Positions 51,074 through 62,953 of a DNA stretch of 64,000 nt are shown here, one piece after another. Source of the DNA: Prochlorococcus sp. AG-424-P18. GTDB taxonomy: Bacteria; Cyanobacteriota; Cyanobacteriia; PCC-6307; Cyanobiaceae. The stretch's first letter is position 1. The number at the start of each line of letters is the position of its first letter. The stretch is from positions 124,001 to 188,000 of the forward strand of contig QCNJ01000001.1 of the NCBI GenBank assembly GCA_003213235.1, read 5' to 3'. Position numbers and translations under genes: made by a program. A model generated the notes under the pieces. It saw only the letters and a program-made list of their open reading frames with translations, was not told the origin of the DNA and made no database searches.

Positions 51074-52270
51074 TTGAAAAGTCATAAGTCAATGAGTGAA
51101 GTTAATTTATCTGATCGGGCACTTTCAATTGAGCCTTCTCTTACATTGCAGATAAGTGCTAAAGCAAATCAATTATCTGCAGAAGGAGTAGATATTTGCA
51201 ATTTAAGTGCAGGTGAACCTGATTTTAATGCCCCAAAAGAAGTTATAGAGGCTACAAGTAAAGCTATATTTGATGGATTTACAAAGTACGGGCCCGCAGC
51301 GGGGAATTTAGATCTCCGAAAAGCAATTGCAAATAAACTTCAAATTCAAAACAATTTAAATTATGAATTTGAAAATGTAATGGTCACAAATGGTGCTAAG
51401 CAAGCAATATATAATCTTTTCCAAGTATTGTTAAATACTGGAGACGAAGTTATTATTCCTTCTCCATATTGGTTAAGTTATCCCCAGATGGTTAGATTGG
51501 CGGGTGGGAAGCCAATTTTTACAAATTCTTCTGCAGAAGATGGATTCAAAATAAATATAGAAGATTTGAAGTCTAAAATCTCTTCAAAAACTAAATTTAT
51601 AATTATCAATTCTCCTAATAACCCTACTGGAAGAGTTATGTCAAAGGAAGAATTATTACAAATTGCCGATTTAGCTAGAGAAAATCCAAATATCAATATT
51701 CTTTCTGATGAGATTTACGAACTAATCCTTAAAAAAGAATTTAAACACTACAGTTTATCTTCATTAGCAAATGACTTAAAAAATAGAATTTTTATAGTAA
51801 ATGGGTTTGCGAAAGGATGGGCTATGACTGGCTGGAGGATAGGTTATTTAGTAGGTCCAAAAGATATAATCAAAGCATCCTCAGCATTACAAAGTCAAAG
51901 TACAAGTAATGTTTGCTCTTTTGTTCAAAAAGGTGCTTTAGAGGCTTTAAAAATTAATAATGATTTTTTCTCAATGATAAATAGCCATTATGATCAAAGA
52001 AGAAGACTTCTCTATGAGGGCCTTAATAATATAAATGGGATTTATATTGAAGAACCTAACGGAGCATTTTACGCATTTCCAAAATTACCCAACTCCTCAA
52101 TTACTTCTGTTGATTTCTGCAATAAAGCTCTTCAAGATTACGGATTAGTTGTTGTACCTGGAAAAGCTTTTGGAGCTGATCAATGTATAAGAATATCTTG
52201 TGCAGCTTCAGAAATTAAAATAAAAGATGGAATTCAGAGGCTTGTAAAAGCAATCTCTGAATACTATTAA
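51074..52270 (+). CDS. Aspartate aminotransferase-like class I aminotransferase
   Basis: SAGEPDF, NSPNNPTGR, FAKGWAMTGWRIGY. Confidence 0.92.
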   Translation: MKSHKSMSEVNLSDRALSIEPSLTLQISAKANQLSAEGVDICNLSAGEPDFNAPKEVIEATSKAIFDGFTKYGPAAGNLDLRKAIANKLQIQNNLNYEFENVMVTNGAKQAIYNLFQVLLNTGDEVIIPSPYWLSYPQMVRLAGGKPIFTNSSAEDGFKINIEDLKSKISSKTKFIIINSPNNPTGRVMSKEELLQIADLARENPNINILSDEIYELILKKEFKHYSLSSLANDLKNRIFIVNGFAKGWAMTGWRIGYLVGPKDIIKASSALQSQSTSNVCSFVQKGALEALKINNDFFSMINSHYDQRRRLLYEGLNNINGIYIEEPNGAFYAFPKLPNSSITSVDFCNKALQDYGLVVVPGKAFGADQCIRISCAASEIKIKDGIQRLVKAISEYY

Positions 52271-52282
52271 CTTAACTAAGTT

Positions 52283-53176
52283 ATGTTTAATTTAAAGAAT
52301 TTTATAGTAAGTTCATATCTATTATTATCTGTTTTTTCATCACCTGTATTTTCAAATCCCAAAGTTTTAAAAGTTGGAGCAATACCTGATCAAAACCAAG
52401 ATGTTTTGGACAAAAGATTTAATTTATTTTCAAAAGAATTATCCAAACAACTTGATGTAGAAGTTAAATACATTCCTGTTATTAATTATGTTGCAGCAGT
52501 AACTGGATTTAGAACTAAAGATTTAGATTTAGTTTGGTTTGGAGGTTTATCAGGAGTTCAAGCAAGATTACAAACACCTAATTCAATTGTCATAGCTCAA
52601 AGAGATATCGATAAGGAATTTAAAAGTGTTTTTATAGTAAACAAAAATTTAGAACTTAACTCAATTTCAAACATTAAAGGACTTAAAAAACTAAAGAATT
52701 TAAGATTTACTTTTGGCTCTGAAAACTCAACTTCTGGAAGATTAATGCCAGAATATTTTTTAAATCAAGCAGGGGTAGAAATTAAACATTTTAAAGGGAA
52801 AAAAGCAGGTTTTAGTGGGAGTCATGATGCCACTATAGCTTTAGTTAATAGTGGGGCATTTGATGCTGGAGCTTTAAATAAACAGGTTTGGGAAAACAAT
52901 CTTAAAAATAATCCCAAAAGAACAAGTAATTTAGAATTATTCTGGATCACACCAGAATATGTTGACTATCATTGGGTAGCTCAAGGTGATCTTGAAAATA
53001 GATTTGGGGAAGGGTTTACAAAAGAACTTAAATCAGTAATTCTAAATTTAGATATAAAGCAAAAATCACATAAACAGATATTAGATATGTTCAATGCAAA
53101 AAGATTTATAAAGGCAGAATCAAAACAATATAAAAATATAGAGGAAATCGGGAGGAAATTAAATAAAATTAGATGA
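52283..53176 (+). CDS. phnD: Phosphonate/phosphite ABC transporter substrate-binding protein
   Basis: PhnD-like; TFGSENSTSGRLMPEYFL. Confidence 0.85.
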   Translation: MFNLKNFIVSSYLLLSVFSSPVFSNPKVLKVGAIPDQNQDVLDKRFNLFSKELSKQLDVEVKYIPVINYVAAVTGFRTKDLDLVWFGGLSGVQARLQTPNSIVIAQRDIDKEFKSVFIVNKNLELNSISNIKGLKKLKNLRFTFGSENSTSGRLMPEYFLNQAGVEIKHFKGKKAGFSGSHDATIALVNSGAFDAGALNKQVWENNLKNNPKRTSNLELFWITPEYVDYHWVAQGDLENRFGEGFTKELKSVILNLDIKQKSHKQILDMFNAKRFIKAESKQYKNIEEIGRKLNKIR

Positions 53177-53913
53177 ATAATACTGTCTTAGAATTAGAAA
53201 ATATATCTTATAAATACAAAGATGATCTGATCCTAAATAAAATAAATTTAAAAATAAATTCTGGTGAAAAAATTGCACTTTTAGGTAAAAGCGGTTCAGG
53301 AAAAACTACACTTATATCAGTAATTAATGGCACTATAAAGCCAACTCAAGGTGAGGTTAAATTATTCAATGAAAGTTTCGAGGAATTAGATAGAAAGCAG
53401 AAAAGTAAAATAACAACTATATGGCAAGATTTAAGATTAATAGAAGATCTCTCTGCAGAACAAAATGTAAATTGTGGACTACTAGCAGAAAACAATTTTT
53501 ATTTCGCTTTTAAAAATTTACTAAATATAAGTTCTTTTAAGAAAGCGCATAAATATATGAAATTATGTAGACTTCATAACTCTATTTACGACAAAAAAAT
53601 CAGAAAACTATCTGGGGGGCAAAAACAAAGGGTGGCTATAGCTAGATCATTAATTCAAGAATCAAATATATTACTTGCAGATGAGCCTTTTAATAATCTA
53701 GATCCCAAATTGATAACAACAATTAAAAACCTTCTGCTAGAAAATGCAGATAAAAATAAAACAAAAAAATCCCCAAAGACGGCATTAGTTGCATTACATA
53801 GATTAGATTTGCTGAACGATTTCGATAAAGTTATTGGAATAAGGGATGGTAAAATTTTTTTCAATATCAAAAGAAATAACTTAAAGAAGATTCATTTAGA
53901 GAAAATATATTAA
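53173..53913 (+). CDS. phnC: Phosphonate/phosphite ABC transporter ATP-binding protein
   Basis: [24 protein letters not shown]; operon context. Confidence 0.87.
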   Translation: MNNTVLELENISYKYKDDLILNKINLKINSGEKIALLGKSGSGKTTLISVINGTIKPTQGEVKLFNESFEELDRKQKSKITTIWQDLRLIEDLSAEQNVNCGLLAENNFYFAFKNLLNISSFKKAHKYMKLCRLHNSIYDKKIRKLSGGQKQRVAIARSLIQESNILLADEPFNNLDPKLITTIKNLLLENADKNKTKKSPKTALVALHRLDLLNDFDKVIGIRDGKIFFNIKRNNLKKIHLEKIY

Positions 53914-53917
53914 TTAG

Positions 53918-55420
53918 TTGAACAAATTAAAATTAAACTATACCTCATTATCTTTTATTCCAATTTTGGTATGCATACCTCTAGGGTATCAATTAATAAA
54001 CAATATTAATTTTGGAGGATTTAAATTATTCCAAGAATTCTTAATTTCTGCATTTAATCCCAAGATCGATAATGAAATTATTATTATCGTAATTAAGCGA
54101 TTAAATGAAACTATTTCAATTGGTTTTTTTAGTTGGTTAGTAAGTATTATTTTTGGAGCAATTTTTGGAATAATTTCCTCAAATATTTTTTATAAAATCT
54201 TTAATATTCCAAATTTTTTCTACCACATAGTAAGGTTTTTTCTAACAATAATTAGATCTATACACGAAGTGGTTTGGGGGATACTACTAATGCAAATATA
54301 TGGAATAAATTTTTCGATAGGAATAATAGCTATATGTATACCTTATATTGCTGTAAATTCAAAAGTTTTTGCTGAACAATTAGAAACTATTGACTACAAA
54401 AGTTTTGAATCTATAAATCAAATAAATGCACCTAAATTTTCTTCTTTACTAACTTTAATATGGAATCCAATAATCAATACATTTAAAAACTTTGGTTTAT
54501 ATCGATTAGAGTGTTCGATAAGAAGTACTGTGATTCTAGGACTTTTTGGGATTGGAGGAATAGGTACCAGTATTTTTTTATCTTTCCAAACTTTGAATTT
54601 TAGAGAGTTATGGACTTATTTATGGTCCTTAGCAATTTTGATAATTCTTTCTGGATTAATATTCAAAAAAATAAAATTTAACACTACAAATAAAATCCTA
54701 TCTATTTTTTTTATTTCAGTTTTTTTCATAACAATTTTATTTTCTTTTTCATATTTTCTTTATTTTATTTTTAACACTAATTTTGAAAATTTTAATTCCG
54801 TTAGTTCTCTATTTAAATCAAGCTCAGATTTAGGATTATTTGATTTCTTAAAACTTATATCAGAAACAATAATTTTGAGTCTTTTATCAACAGGAATCGC
54901 AATTAGTTTACCTCCATTAGTAATAGGAATTTTTAACAACAATACTTCTAAAATTTTTATAAAAATTTTTGCATTTTTATTACGTTTAATACCTACCCCT
55001 GTAATACTTCTAACTCTATTAACTTTTAATAATCCTTCTGTATCTTTAGCAGCTTTAACATTAGGTCTTCACAACGCTGGTATTACTAGCAAATTACTTT
55101 TTACAAATCTAGATAGCCAAGACAAAAGAAATTATATTGCAATGAAATCTCTAGGAATCTCAAAAAAGACTAGTTGGCTATTAGGTTTATTTTCTCAACA
55201 AGCAAAAAGTTATTTAGCATATTGCGCTTATAGATCTGACATTATTATTAGAGAAACTGCAATTGTTGGGGTTATTGGAAGTGTTGGTCTAGGTTGGCAA
55301 TTGCAAGAATCACTAAGTTCCTTCGCATGGCAAGAAGTTACATTAGTTTTGATAGCTTATAGCTCCATCGCAATAGTTGGGGAATTAATAAATGGTAAGA
55401 TCAAAAATAGTTTAACTTGA
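53918..55420 (+). CDS. phnE: Phosphonate/phosphite ABC transporter permease, tandem-domain
   Basis: Two PhnE-like TM halves in one 500-aa ORF. Confidence 0.83.
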   Translation: MNKLKLNYTSLSFIPILVCIPLGYQLINNINFGGFKLFQEFLISAFNPKIDNEIIIIVIKRLNETISIGFFSWLVSIIFGAIFGIISSNIFYKIFNIPNFFYHIVRFFLTIIRSIHEVVWGILLMQIYGINFSIGIIAICIPYIAVNSKVFAEQLETIDYKSFESINQINAPKFSSLLTLIWNPIINTFKNFGLYRLECSIRSTVILGLFGIGGIGTSIFLSFQTLNFRELWTYLWSLAILIILSGLIFKKIKFNTTNKILSIFFISVFFITILFSFSYFLYFIFNTNFENFNSVSSLFKSSSDLGLFDFLKLISETIILSLLSTGIAISLPPLVIGIFNNNTSKIFIKIFAFLLRLIPTPVILLTLLTFNNPSVSLAALTLGLHNAGITSKLLFTNLDSQDKRNYIAMKSLGISKKTSWLLGLFSQQAKSYLAYCAYRSDIIIRETAIVGVIGSVGLGWQLQESLSSFAWQEVTLVLIAYSSIAIVGELINGKIKNSLT

Positions 55421-55469
55421 TTTGTAAGAATAATTTGTTAAATCAAGTAATTATTTTTTTCCAGTTATA

Positions 55470-56114
55470 GTGATTAGTTTACCAAAACAGCTAGTTGTAA
55501 TTGGAGATAGCTCAGTTTATGGATGGGGAGATAATGAAGGTGGTGGATGGTGTGAGAGGCTTAGAAAAGATTGGTGCAATAACCACAATGGGCCAGTTAT
55601 TTATCAACTTGGCGTTAGGGGAGATGGGATAGAAAAAGTTTCATCTAGATGGGAAAAAGAATGGTCATCTAGAGGAGAAACGAGAAGAAACAAGCCTAAA
55701 GCAATACTGCTAAATGTTGGTCTTAATGACACTGCAGCAATAGGTCAAAGAAACGGAAGACATCAATTAGATATAGATGGATTTGAATATGGATTACAAA
55801 GACTAATTAAGGAAATGAACTCTCAAACAAATGTCTTTGTTATTGGTCTAACACCTGTTGACGAAAGTAAAATGCCGTTCGCAGGATGTTTATGGTACTC
55901 AAATGATTTTTGTAATTCTTATGAAAGGAGAATGGAGGAAGTATGCCTCAATCAGAACGTCCCATTTCTTCCTACTTTTAGAGAAATTTACTCAGATAAA
56001 AGGAGTAAAAATTGGATTACACATGATGGAATTCATCTAAATTCCGAAGGTCATTTCTGGCTTTTCCAAAGACTGAAGAGCTGGGAGATTTTAACAAAAT
56101 GGAAGGAATCTTAG
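55470..56114 (+). CDS. SGNH/GDSL hydrolase
   Basis: VVIGDSSVYGWG, LLNVGLNDTA, HDGIHLN. Confidence 0.88.
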   Translation: MISLPKQLVVIGDSSVYGWGDNEGGGWCERLRKDWCNNHNGPVIYQLGVRGDGIEKVSSRWEKEWSSRGETRRNKPKAILLNVGLNDTAAIGQRNGRHQLDIDGFEYGLQRLIKEMNSQTNVFVIGLTPVDESKMPFAGCLWYSNDFCNSYERRMEEVCLNQNVPFLPTFREIYSDKRSKNWITHDGIHLNSEGHFWLFQRLKSWEILTKWKES

Positions 56115-56136
56115 GTCCCTCCAAATATTTTTAATT

Positions 56137-56874
56137 TTAAAAATATGAATATAAAATAAGAGCAAAGATAGCAAAAACAGAACCAATACTTGTCTGAATA
56201 GCATTTACCAATTCATTACTTAATTTATATTTATTTTGAAACTTAGCACCAATAATACTTTCAGAAAGTGTTGCCAAGAATCCAGAAACTACAACAACTA
56301 TAAAATGATATTTTGTAGAAACAATTGATAGACGAAGCATTATGAAAGCCATGCATATTGATCCCAAAACACTAGCTAATGTTCCTTCTATACTTATTCC
56401 GCCTTCAGTTCCTCTCTTCACCTTTTTAAATGAAGTAATTAAATATGTGTCTTTACCAAATCTTTTTCCAATTTCGCTGCCAAAAGTGTCCGCCAACTTT
56501 GCAGCAAAACTTGCAGCAAAACCTACTTTAAACATCACTACATTAGCTGCGTTAAATTTGGTCATAATGGCAAAAAATAATCCTGTAGCTGCAGATCCCC
56601 ATACATTCTCAGGACCTCTTCTCCCACCTCTTTTTTCAGCTATTCCTTGTTCTTTTTTAAATTTAAAACCTATTTTGGTAACGAGAGATCCAAATAATAA
56701 ATAAATTACAACTGAGATCCATCCCTGCCAAGACAAACATCCCCACAAAATTGTGCCTAAAATGCCTGCACTTACCCAACCACTTTTCGTCATCAAAGGA
56801 ATCTTGCAAAATACATAAATCAAAATAAAATTTATGCAAAAACCTATAAAAAATTGATTTCTAATTAAATCCAT
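56137..56874 (-). CDS. DUF92/TIGR00297 membrane protein (phytyl-phosphate kinase VTE6-like)
   Basis: FAASFAAKLADTFGSEIGKRFGK...RGTEGGISIEGTLAS. Confidence 0.8.
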   Translation of the reverse strand: MDLIRNQFFIGFCINFILIYVFCKIPLMTKSGWVSAGILGTILWGCLSWQGWISVVIYLLFGSLVTKIGFKFKKEQGIAEKRGGRRGPENVWGSAATGLFFAIMTKFNAANVVMFKVGFAASFAAKLADTFGSEIGKRFGKDTYLITSFKKVKRGTEGGISIEGTLASVLGSICMAFIMLRLSIVSTKYHFIVVVVSGFLATLSESIIGAKFQNKYKLSNELVNAIQTSIGSVFAIFALILYSYF

Positions 56875-56880
56875 ATTTAT

Positions 56881-57654
56881 CTATTTCCTTAATTTCAGAT
56901 CAATTCTCCACTGATTTAGAATTGATGATGCGTTAATACTAGCTGTTGAAGTTCTTAAGATAGTGTCGGAAAGTTTAACAACGGTAATATTATTTTTATT
57001 AAAAAAATCAGTTTCTTTAAAGGACCAACCTCCTTCAGGGCCAATTACATTCCAAAAAATACCTCCTTTTTTATTGACAAATTCTTGTTGTTTTCTTAAC
57101 CATTGATTTAAATCATATAATGTTTCTTCTCTAGTTATAGAAATTGAAACTCTTTCTTGATTATCTCTACTTTTTAGCCATTCAATAATATCCATACCCT
57201 TTAAAATAGATGGTTTCCATAATCTTTCACTTTGCTCAACTGCTTCTTTGATAATTGAATTCCATCTCAAAAGTTTTCTAGAAAAATTTAAATTTTTGTT
57301 TACCTGTCTTTCTGAAAATAATGGCTGTATAAAATCAATTCCTATTTCAGTACACATTTTTAAAATATCCTCAAAACCACTTTTTGGTATAACAACAGCT
57401 ATGCCTAATAGGTAAATTTCTTGTTCTCGAAATAAGTAAGGTTTTTTTAATTGAATTATTTCTAAACAATCATTTTTAACTTTTGTAGCTTTCCATAATG
57501 AACCCTTTCCATTAGCTATAAATATTTCTTTACCATTTTTTATCCTCATTACTTTATTTATATAATGAGCCTCTTCTTTAGAAAGTTCTAAATTATTGTT
57601 CTTAATATTTTCAATTCTTTCATGAGAAATAATTAATCTTGTTAAGTCTTCCAT
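56881..57654 (-). CDS. rsmE: 16S rRNA (uracil1498-N3)-methyltransferase
   Basis: VIGPEGGWSFKE, LSDTILRTSTASINASSIL. Confidence 0.92.
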   Translation of the reverse strand: MEDLTRLIISHERIENIKNNNLELSKEEAHYINKVMRIKNGKEIFIANGKGSLWKATKVKNDCLEIIQLKKPYLFREQEIYLLGIAVVIPKSGFEDILKMCTEIGIDFIQPLFSERQVNKNLNFSRKLLRWNSIIKEAVEQSERLWKPSILKGMDIIEWLKSRDNQERVSISITREETLYDLNQWLRKQQEFVNKKGGIFWNVIGPEGGWSFKETDFFNKNNITVVKLSDTILRTSTASINASSILNQWRIDLKLRK

Positions 57655-57663
57655 CTAAAACAC

Positions 57664-58107
57664 TTAATCTTTGAAAACTAAATCTTCATGTTCTTCAATT
57701 GCCCAATCATTATTTTCACCCCCAATAATTAACTCTTCAATTTTTACATAATTATTGGATATCTCATTCAAAGAATTAATTAAAATATCTATTGAAATGG
57801 AGTCTGAAGTTCCAAAATCAACCCAACATCTTCCCCACAGGTTTTGATATTCCATAATTCCTAAATTATGCATTAAGGCTGGAAGAGATGCGTTTTTTTG
57901 GTCATTATCGTAGGACATCCAACTTAAATCGGAACCTTCTTCATGAGTCTGCAAATTTTCAGAATTAAATCCACCTAACCTTCCTAAAACGTACCAACTA
58001 TCAAAAACACCATCTAAATAGTTTTTTTCATCTTGAGTTGGTGATTCTGAAAACCTGATCCATATCCAACAATTAAAAGGATCAACTTCCCTAAAAATAA
58101 TATTCAT
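57664..58107 (-). CDS. DUF3531 family protein
   Basis: REVDPFNCWIWIRFSESPTQDEKNYLDGVFDSWYVLGRLGGFNSENLQ. Confidence 0.7.
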   Translation of the reverse strand: MNIIFREVDPFNCWIWIRFSESPTQDEKNYLDGVFDSWYVLGRLGGFNSENLQTHEEGSDLSWMSYDNDQKNASLPALMHNLGIMEYQNLWGRCWVDFGTSDSISIDILINSLNEISNNYVKIEELIIGGENNDWAIEEHEDLVFKD

Positions 58108-58190
58108 ATTGACTAATAGCTTTTTTGATCTAAAGCTATTATAAGTAAGTTATTACTAGATTAAAATTCATACCTATAACTTAATTAATA

Positions 58191-58838
58191 ATGCTTGATT
58201 TAAAAGAAATATCTTATCAACCCCAAACTGGTGAAAGAAAAATAATAGATAATTTAAATTTAAAAGTTCACGAAAATGAAATCATTTTAATTTGTGGCAA
58301 AAGTGGTTCTGGGAAAACAACACTACTCGAAATAATAAGTGGATTAATAAATCCACAAAAAGGAAAAATTACTTGGAAGAATAAAATTTTATCTCTTAGA
58401 CAAAGAAGATGGTTTTGTGGAGTAGTATTCCAATTTCCTGAAAGATACTTTATAGGTACAACCATTGGGAAAGAATTAAAAATAGGCCATAAATCTTTAA
58501 GAGAAAAAAATATAGACATAGTTTTAAACAAAGTTGGTTTGAAAAAAATTAATCTAGCCCAACCACCAGAACAACTCAGCGGCGGACAACAAAGAAGATT
58601 AGCTGTAGCAGTTCAACTTCTAAGAAACCCCTCAATTCTTTTACTTGATGAACCAACTGCTGGATTAGACTATTTAATGAGAAATGATGTGAAGAATTTA
58701 ATTCTTGATTTAAAAAATAAAAATACAATTATTATTGTTACTCATGAACCTGCCTTATTTGAGGGGATTCCTTCTAGGATATTATTCTTGGAAAAAGGGA
58801 AAATCAAAAATTTTATGAAAGAAAATCATGCAGGATAG
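58191..58838 (+). CDS. ABC transporter ATP-binding protein
   Basis: [38 protein letters not shown]. Confidence 0.9.
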   Translation: MLDLKEISYQPQTGERKIIDNLNLKVHENEIILICGKSGSGKTTLLEIISGLINPQKGKITWKNKILSLRQRRWFCGVVFQFPERYFIGTTIGKELKIGHKSLREKNIDIVLNKVGLKKINLAQPPEQLSGGQQRRLAVAVQLLRNPSILLLDEPTAGLDYLMRNDVKNLILDLKNKNTIIIVTHEPALFEGIPSRILFLEKGKIKNFMKENHAG

Positions 58839-59736
58839 GATAGTTCGGGCTACTGCAGCCAATGGAGGAATAAGATTAGTTGCTGTCTTAACAACAGAAT
58901 CTTCTTTAGAAGCAAAAAAAAGACATGGTCTTTCTTATTTAACCACTTGCATCTTAGGAAGAGCATTTAGTGCTTCACTGCTTTTAGCAAGCTCGATGAA
59001 GATAATGCACGGGAGGGTTACTTTAAGGGTTAGATCTGACGGACCTTTAAAAGGATTACTAGTTGATGCAGGTAGAGACGGAAAAGTTAGGGGTTATGTA
59101 GGGAATCCTAATTTAGAATTAGACCTAGTCAAAATAGGTAATAATAAATATTCTTTTGATTTTACAAAAGCAATGGGTACAGGATATTTAAATGTGATTA
59201 GAGATAGTGGATTTGGAGAACCCTTTACAAGCACTGTTGAATTAGTAAATGGAAATATTGCTGAAGACTTAGCTTCATATTTATATTATTCAGAGCAAAC
59301 TCCCTCTGCTGTATTTATTGGAGAAAAAATTCAAAATAAAAGTGTTATTTGTAGTGGAGGCTTATTAGCTCAAGTTCTACCTAAAAAAGATACTGACCCT
59401 CTACTTGTCTCACTACTTGAAGAAAGATGTAAAGAAATTAATTCTTTCAGTGAAGACCTATTTAAGTCACAAGATAATCTTCTTTCGTTAATTAGAAATA
59501 TATTTCCCGATATTGACGATAAATCAATCTCTGAAAAAGCTCGTTCCCAAGAAGTTAGTTTTAAATGCAAGTGTTCCAAACAAAGAAGTTTAAATGCTAT
59601 GAAAATGCTTGATAAAAGCGAATTGGAAGACATTCTCAAGAAAGATGGCAAAGCAGAGCTGGTTTGTGAATTTTGTAAGAATAAATACCTTATAAATTAT
59701 GAAGAGATTAAATCAATGACAGAAAATCAATCATAA
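58828..59736 (+). CDS. hslO: Hsp33 redox chaperone
   Basis: N-terminal Hsp33 fold; CKCSKQRS and CEFCKNKY C-terminal Cys motifs. Confidence 0.93.
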   Translation: MQDRIVRATAANGGIRLVAVLTTESSLEAKKRHGLSYLTTCILGRAFSASLLLASSMKIMHGRVTLRVRSDGPLKGLLVDAGRDGKVRGYVGNPNLELDLVKIGNNKYSFDFTKAMGTGYLNVIRDSGFGEPFTSTVELVNGNIAEDLASYLYYSEQTPSAVFIGEKIQNKSVICSGGLLAQVLPKKDTDPLLVSLLEERCKEINSFSEDLFKSQDNLLSLIRNIFPDIDDKSISEKARSQEVSFKCKCSKQRSLNAMKMLDKSELEDILKKDGKAELVCEFCKNKYLINYEEIKSMTENQS

Positions 59737-60417
59737 AAAAATTACGCCTAGCCATAAAATAACCATAGCTGGAATACTTTGAATTTTTTGTATTGATAAA
59801 GAATTGTTTGATACTTCCTGAATGAAAGAATTATTTTCAAGCAATCCACCAAATATTAGTCCTATAGAAAGAAAAGTAACACTCCAACCTAGAGAACCTA
59901 TAAATCTTTTCCCCGATTTAATTTGAGTATAGGTAAGTATTAATGTTGAGATAGAGAGTAAAATTCTATTATTAGAGTCTGGACTTATAAATAACAAAAT
60001 TAAAAATAAGATCCCAACAGATATTTTTATTGAAAGATTATCAAATGAGGGGGCGGTTATTTTTGGCAAACTATACTGACTTGAGTTTTTGGAGTTATTA
60101 TTTAATTTTTTTATCTTAGAAAGAAGTGGGAAATTATCATTGGTAAATTGATTAATTTGTTTTTCTTTTTTTGAGGCACTTACAGCTTCATAGCTTACAT
60201 TCCCTGATTGCCTAGCTTTTAAACTCCCCATGAGTAATTGATCAAAAGAGGATTCGATTTTCGCTTTTAAAATTAAATCTTCACCAGCCTCTTTAACCTT
60301 GATATCTCTTGCTTTCTGAATATCCTCAAAAGCAGCACCTTCTTTTACACCTAAAATTTCATAAGGTGATTTTTCGTTATTGTTTTTACTACTGTTTGAA
60401 TCCAAAGTTTTTCCCAA
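59731..60417 (-). CDS. CPP1-like (DUF3353) J-like membrane protein
   Basis: [31 protein letters not shown]...; C-terminal TMs. Confidence 0.75.
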   Translation of the reverse strand: MGKTLDSNSSKNNNEKSPYEILGVKEGAAFEDIQKARDIKVKEAGEDLILKAKIESSFDQLLMGSLKARQSGNVSYEAVSASKKEKQINQFTNDNFPLLSKIKKLNNNSKNSSQYSLPKITAPSFDNLSIKISVGILFLILLFISPDSNNRILLSISTLILTYTQIKSGKRFIGSLGWSVTFLSIGLIFGGLLENNSFIQEVSNNSLSIQKIQSIPAMVILWLGVIFL

Positions 60418-60455
60418 TATTAACAGATTAGCTAATTTTATAATCCATTAAGACT

Positions 60456-62093
60456 TTATAAAACAATTGGTTCCACTCCACTAACAACGGGTGCAACTTT
60501 GTTTAAATTTAATTGATTATTGTCTTCAACAAATTGATTTAGATTCCACTCATTTTTGAAAAGAATAACTGGCCTATTCCAACTATCTTTTACTATCTTA
60601 CAATTAAATATTCTGCCTAGTTTTTCAATAGCTGGCCATCCATCAGAAACCCATCTAGCCAATTGATATGGCATTGATTCAAGATTTGCATCAACACCAT
60701 ATTCACTTTTTAACCTGTGAGTTACTACTTCCAACTGCAATTGACCAACAGCAGCGAGTATTGGGTCTCTTTTACTCTCATCAAAGTCATAAAGAATCTG
60801 AACAGCACCTTCTTCACGAAGTTCATTCACACCCTTTCTAAAGTTTTTAAATGCTGAGGGATTTGGATTTCTTAGCCAGCTGAATATTTCAGGGCTAAAT
60901 GATGGTATACCTTCATACTCCAGATGTGTTCCAGTGTAAAGAGTATCTCCAATAGAAAACATACCTGGATTGTTCAAGCCAATAACATCTCCAGGATAGG
61001 CATCATCAACGACTTCTCTGTCTTGCCCAAATATTTTTTGAGGTCTTGATAGTCTGATTATTTTCCCAGTTCTGGAATGTTTGACTGACATGTCCTTTTC
61101 AAATTTTCCACTACAAACTCTTATAAAAGCGACCCTATCTCTATGCTTTGGATCCATATTTGCCTGAAGTTTAAAAACAAAACCACTAAATTCATTGATT
61201 GCAGGTTCAATATCCCCTTGATTACTATTTCTTGAAGTTGGCTTTTGAGCCATTTTTAAAAAGCTATCTAAAAATGGTCTTACGCCAAAATTAGTCATAG
61301 CAGATCCAAAGAAAACTGGGGTTAAAGAGCCATTAAAAACTTTTTCTTTTTCAAATTTCGACCCTGCCTCATCAAGAACTTCCAATTCTTCAATTGAGTT
61401 CTCAAGTAAATCTCTTTCAACATATTTCGATAGCTCTTTATCTTCAAGACTTAATCTTTTCTCATTAGATTGTTTCCCTCTCGCTGCTTTATCAAATAAA
61501 ATAACCTCTCTCGAAAATCTATCAATAACTCCCCTAAATTCTTCGCCACTTCCAATTGGCCAGTTAATAGGTAAAGTATTTAATCCAAGTTCTGATTCAA
61601 TTTCATCAAGTAAAGAAAATGGCTCTCTTCCTGGCCTATCCATTTTATTTATGAAAGTAAATATTGGTATTTTTCGCATCTTGCAGACTTCAAACAATTT
61701 TCTAGTTTGAGGTTCTAGTCCTTTAGCAGCATCTTCCAACATAACTGCATTATCAGCAGCAGCTAATGTTCTATAGGTATCTTCAGAGAAATCTTGATGT
61801 CCGGGTGTATCTAATAGGTTAATTACTGATCTTTCGTATTGAAATTGCAATACAGTTGATGTAATAGAAATACCTCTTTGTTTCTCAAGTTCCATCCAGT
61901 CTGAAGTAGCTTTTCTCTGATTACCTCGAGCTTTTACTGCTCCTGCCTGTTGTATGGCACCTCCATATAAAAGAAGTTTCTCAGTTAAAGTTGTTTTACC
62001 AGCATCTGGATGTGAAATAATTGCAAAATTTCTTCTTTTATTTACCGCATCCAGTATGTCTTTATTTTTTTGAATTTTAGTACTTAAGCTCAT
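60456..62093 (-). CDS. prfC: Peptide chain release factor 3
   Basis: [48 protein letters not shown]. Confidence 0.97.
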   Translation of the reverse strand: MSLSTKIQKNKDILDAVNKRRNFAIISHPDAGKTTLTEKLLLYGGAIQQAGAVKARGNQRKATSDWMELEKQRGISITSTVLQFQYERSVINLLDTPGHQDFSEDTYRTLAAADNAVMLEDAAKGLEPQTRKLFEVCKMRKIPIFTFINKMDRPGREPFSLLDEIESELGLNTLPINWPIGSGEEFRGVIDRFSREVILFDKAARGKQSNEKRLSLEDKELSKYVERDLLENSIEELEVLDEAGSKFEKEKVFNGSLTPVFFGSAMTNFGVRPFLDSFLKMAQKPTSRNSNQGDIEPAINEFSGFVFKLQANMDPKHRDRVAFIRVCSGKFEKDMSVKHSRTGKIIRLSRPQKIFGQDREVVDDAYPGDVIGLNNPGMFSIGDTLYTGTHLEYEGIPSFSPEIFSWLRNPNPSAFKNFRKGVNELREEGAVQILYDFDESKRDPILAAVGQLQLEVVTHRLKSEYGVDANLESMPYQLARWVSDGWPAIEKLGRIFNCKIVKDSWNRPVILFKNEWNLNQFVEDNNQLNLNKVAPVVSGVEPIVL

Positions 62094-62124
62094 TTATGTA
62101 ATATAAGGAACTTTCACTTGGTTT

Positions 62125-62820
62125 TTAAACATTACCATAGACAATTAAATATTTATCACCGTCTTCAAAAACATCTAAAGAGAGTAGGTCATTCTCTAAA
62201 GTAAAATTTTTTAACTCTTTAAAAGTATAAGAAGCTTTTAAAGATGCAAAATAATCATTAGTTAAAATATCATTATATTTTGTTGAGCATTGTGCTTTCA
62301 GTTCTAGAGCAGACTTTTCATCTAACGGCCTTTTTAAATCCTTGTGAAAATTTATGGTGTCATTACAAGACAAACTTTTTATTGTGTTAAAGAAATCTTT
62401 AAGATTGGTAATGTGATGGATCAAACTGTTACTAACAAGTAAGCTAATTCTTTTTTTAAGTAAAAAATTATTTGATTTAATGTCTTTGATATCAGAGCAA
62501 ATGTAACGTAAATTTTTTAATTTTTTCTGATTAGTAGAAATATTTTTATTATATTCTGCTCTCAAAATCATCTCTTTAGAACCATCTATTCCAACTACTT
62601 CAGTATTAGGCCATTTTATTGCTAACTTCTCAGAAATATTTCCTGGGCCACATCCTAAATCAACTATTAAATCTTTTTCACCTAAAGAAATATTTTTTCT
62701 CAAAAGATAATGATTTATTTGATTTATAAAATTAACTTCCCCTTCTGAAAAATCAGCTGCGTCATAAGAAATGACCTGCTCTTTTTCTTCCATTAATTCA
62801 GGTTCAGGGACTCTTTCCAT
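62125..62820 (-). CDS. Class I SAM-dependent methyltransferase
   Basis: LIVDLGCGPGNISEKLA. Confidence 0.85.
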   Translation of the reverse strand: MERVPEPELMEEKEQVISYDAADFSEGEVNFINQINHYLLRKNISLGEKDLIVDLGCGPGNISEKLAIKWPNTEVVGIDGSKEMILRAEYNKNISTNQKKLKNLRYICSDIKDIKSNNFLLKKRISLLVSNSLIHHITNLKDFFNTIKSLSCNDTINFHKDLKRPLDEKSALELKAQCSTKYNDILTNDYFASLKASYTFKELKNFTLENDLLSLDVFEDGDKYLIVYGNV

Positions 62821-62953
62821 ATCCTTTCTTGAAACAAAGATTTCATATTAAACATAATTCTACACAAACCGTTAAATAGTGGTAAGAATGGTTGCAGACG
62901 CCACAGGTAGAGTTATTCTTCCAGTACGGGTTATTTACATACAATTTTTTATC

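Noticed and set aside
62860-62953. Possible cobalamin riboswitch before nrdJ
   Set aside because: No recognisable B12-box; the region is in frame with a possible earlier start at 62888
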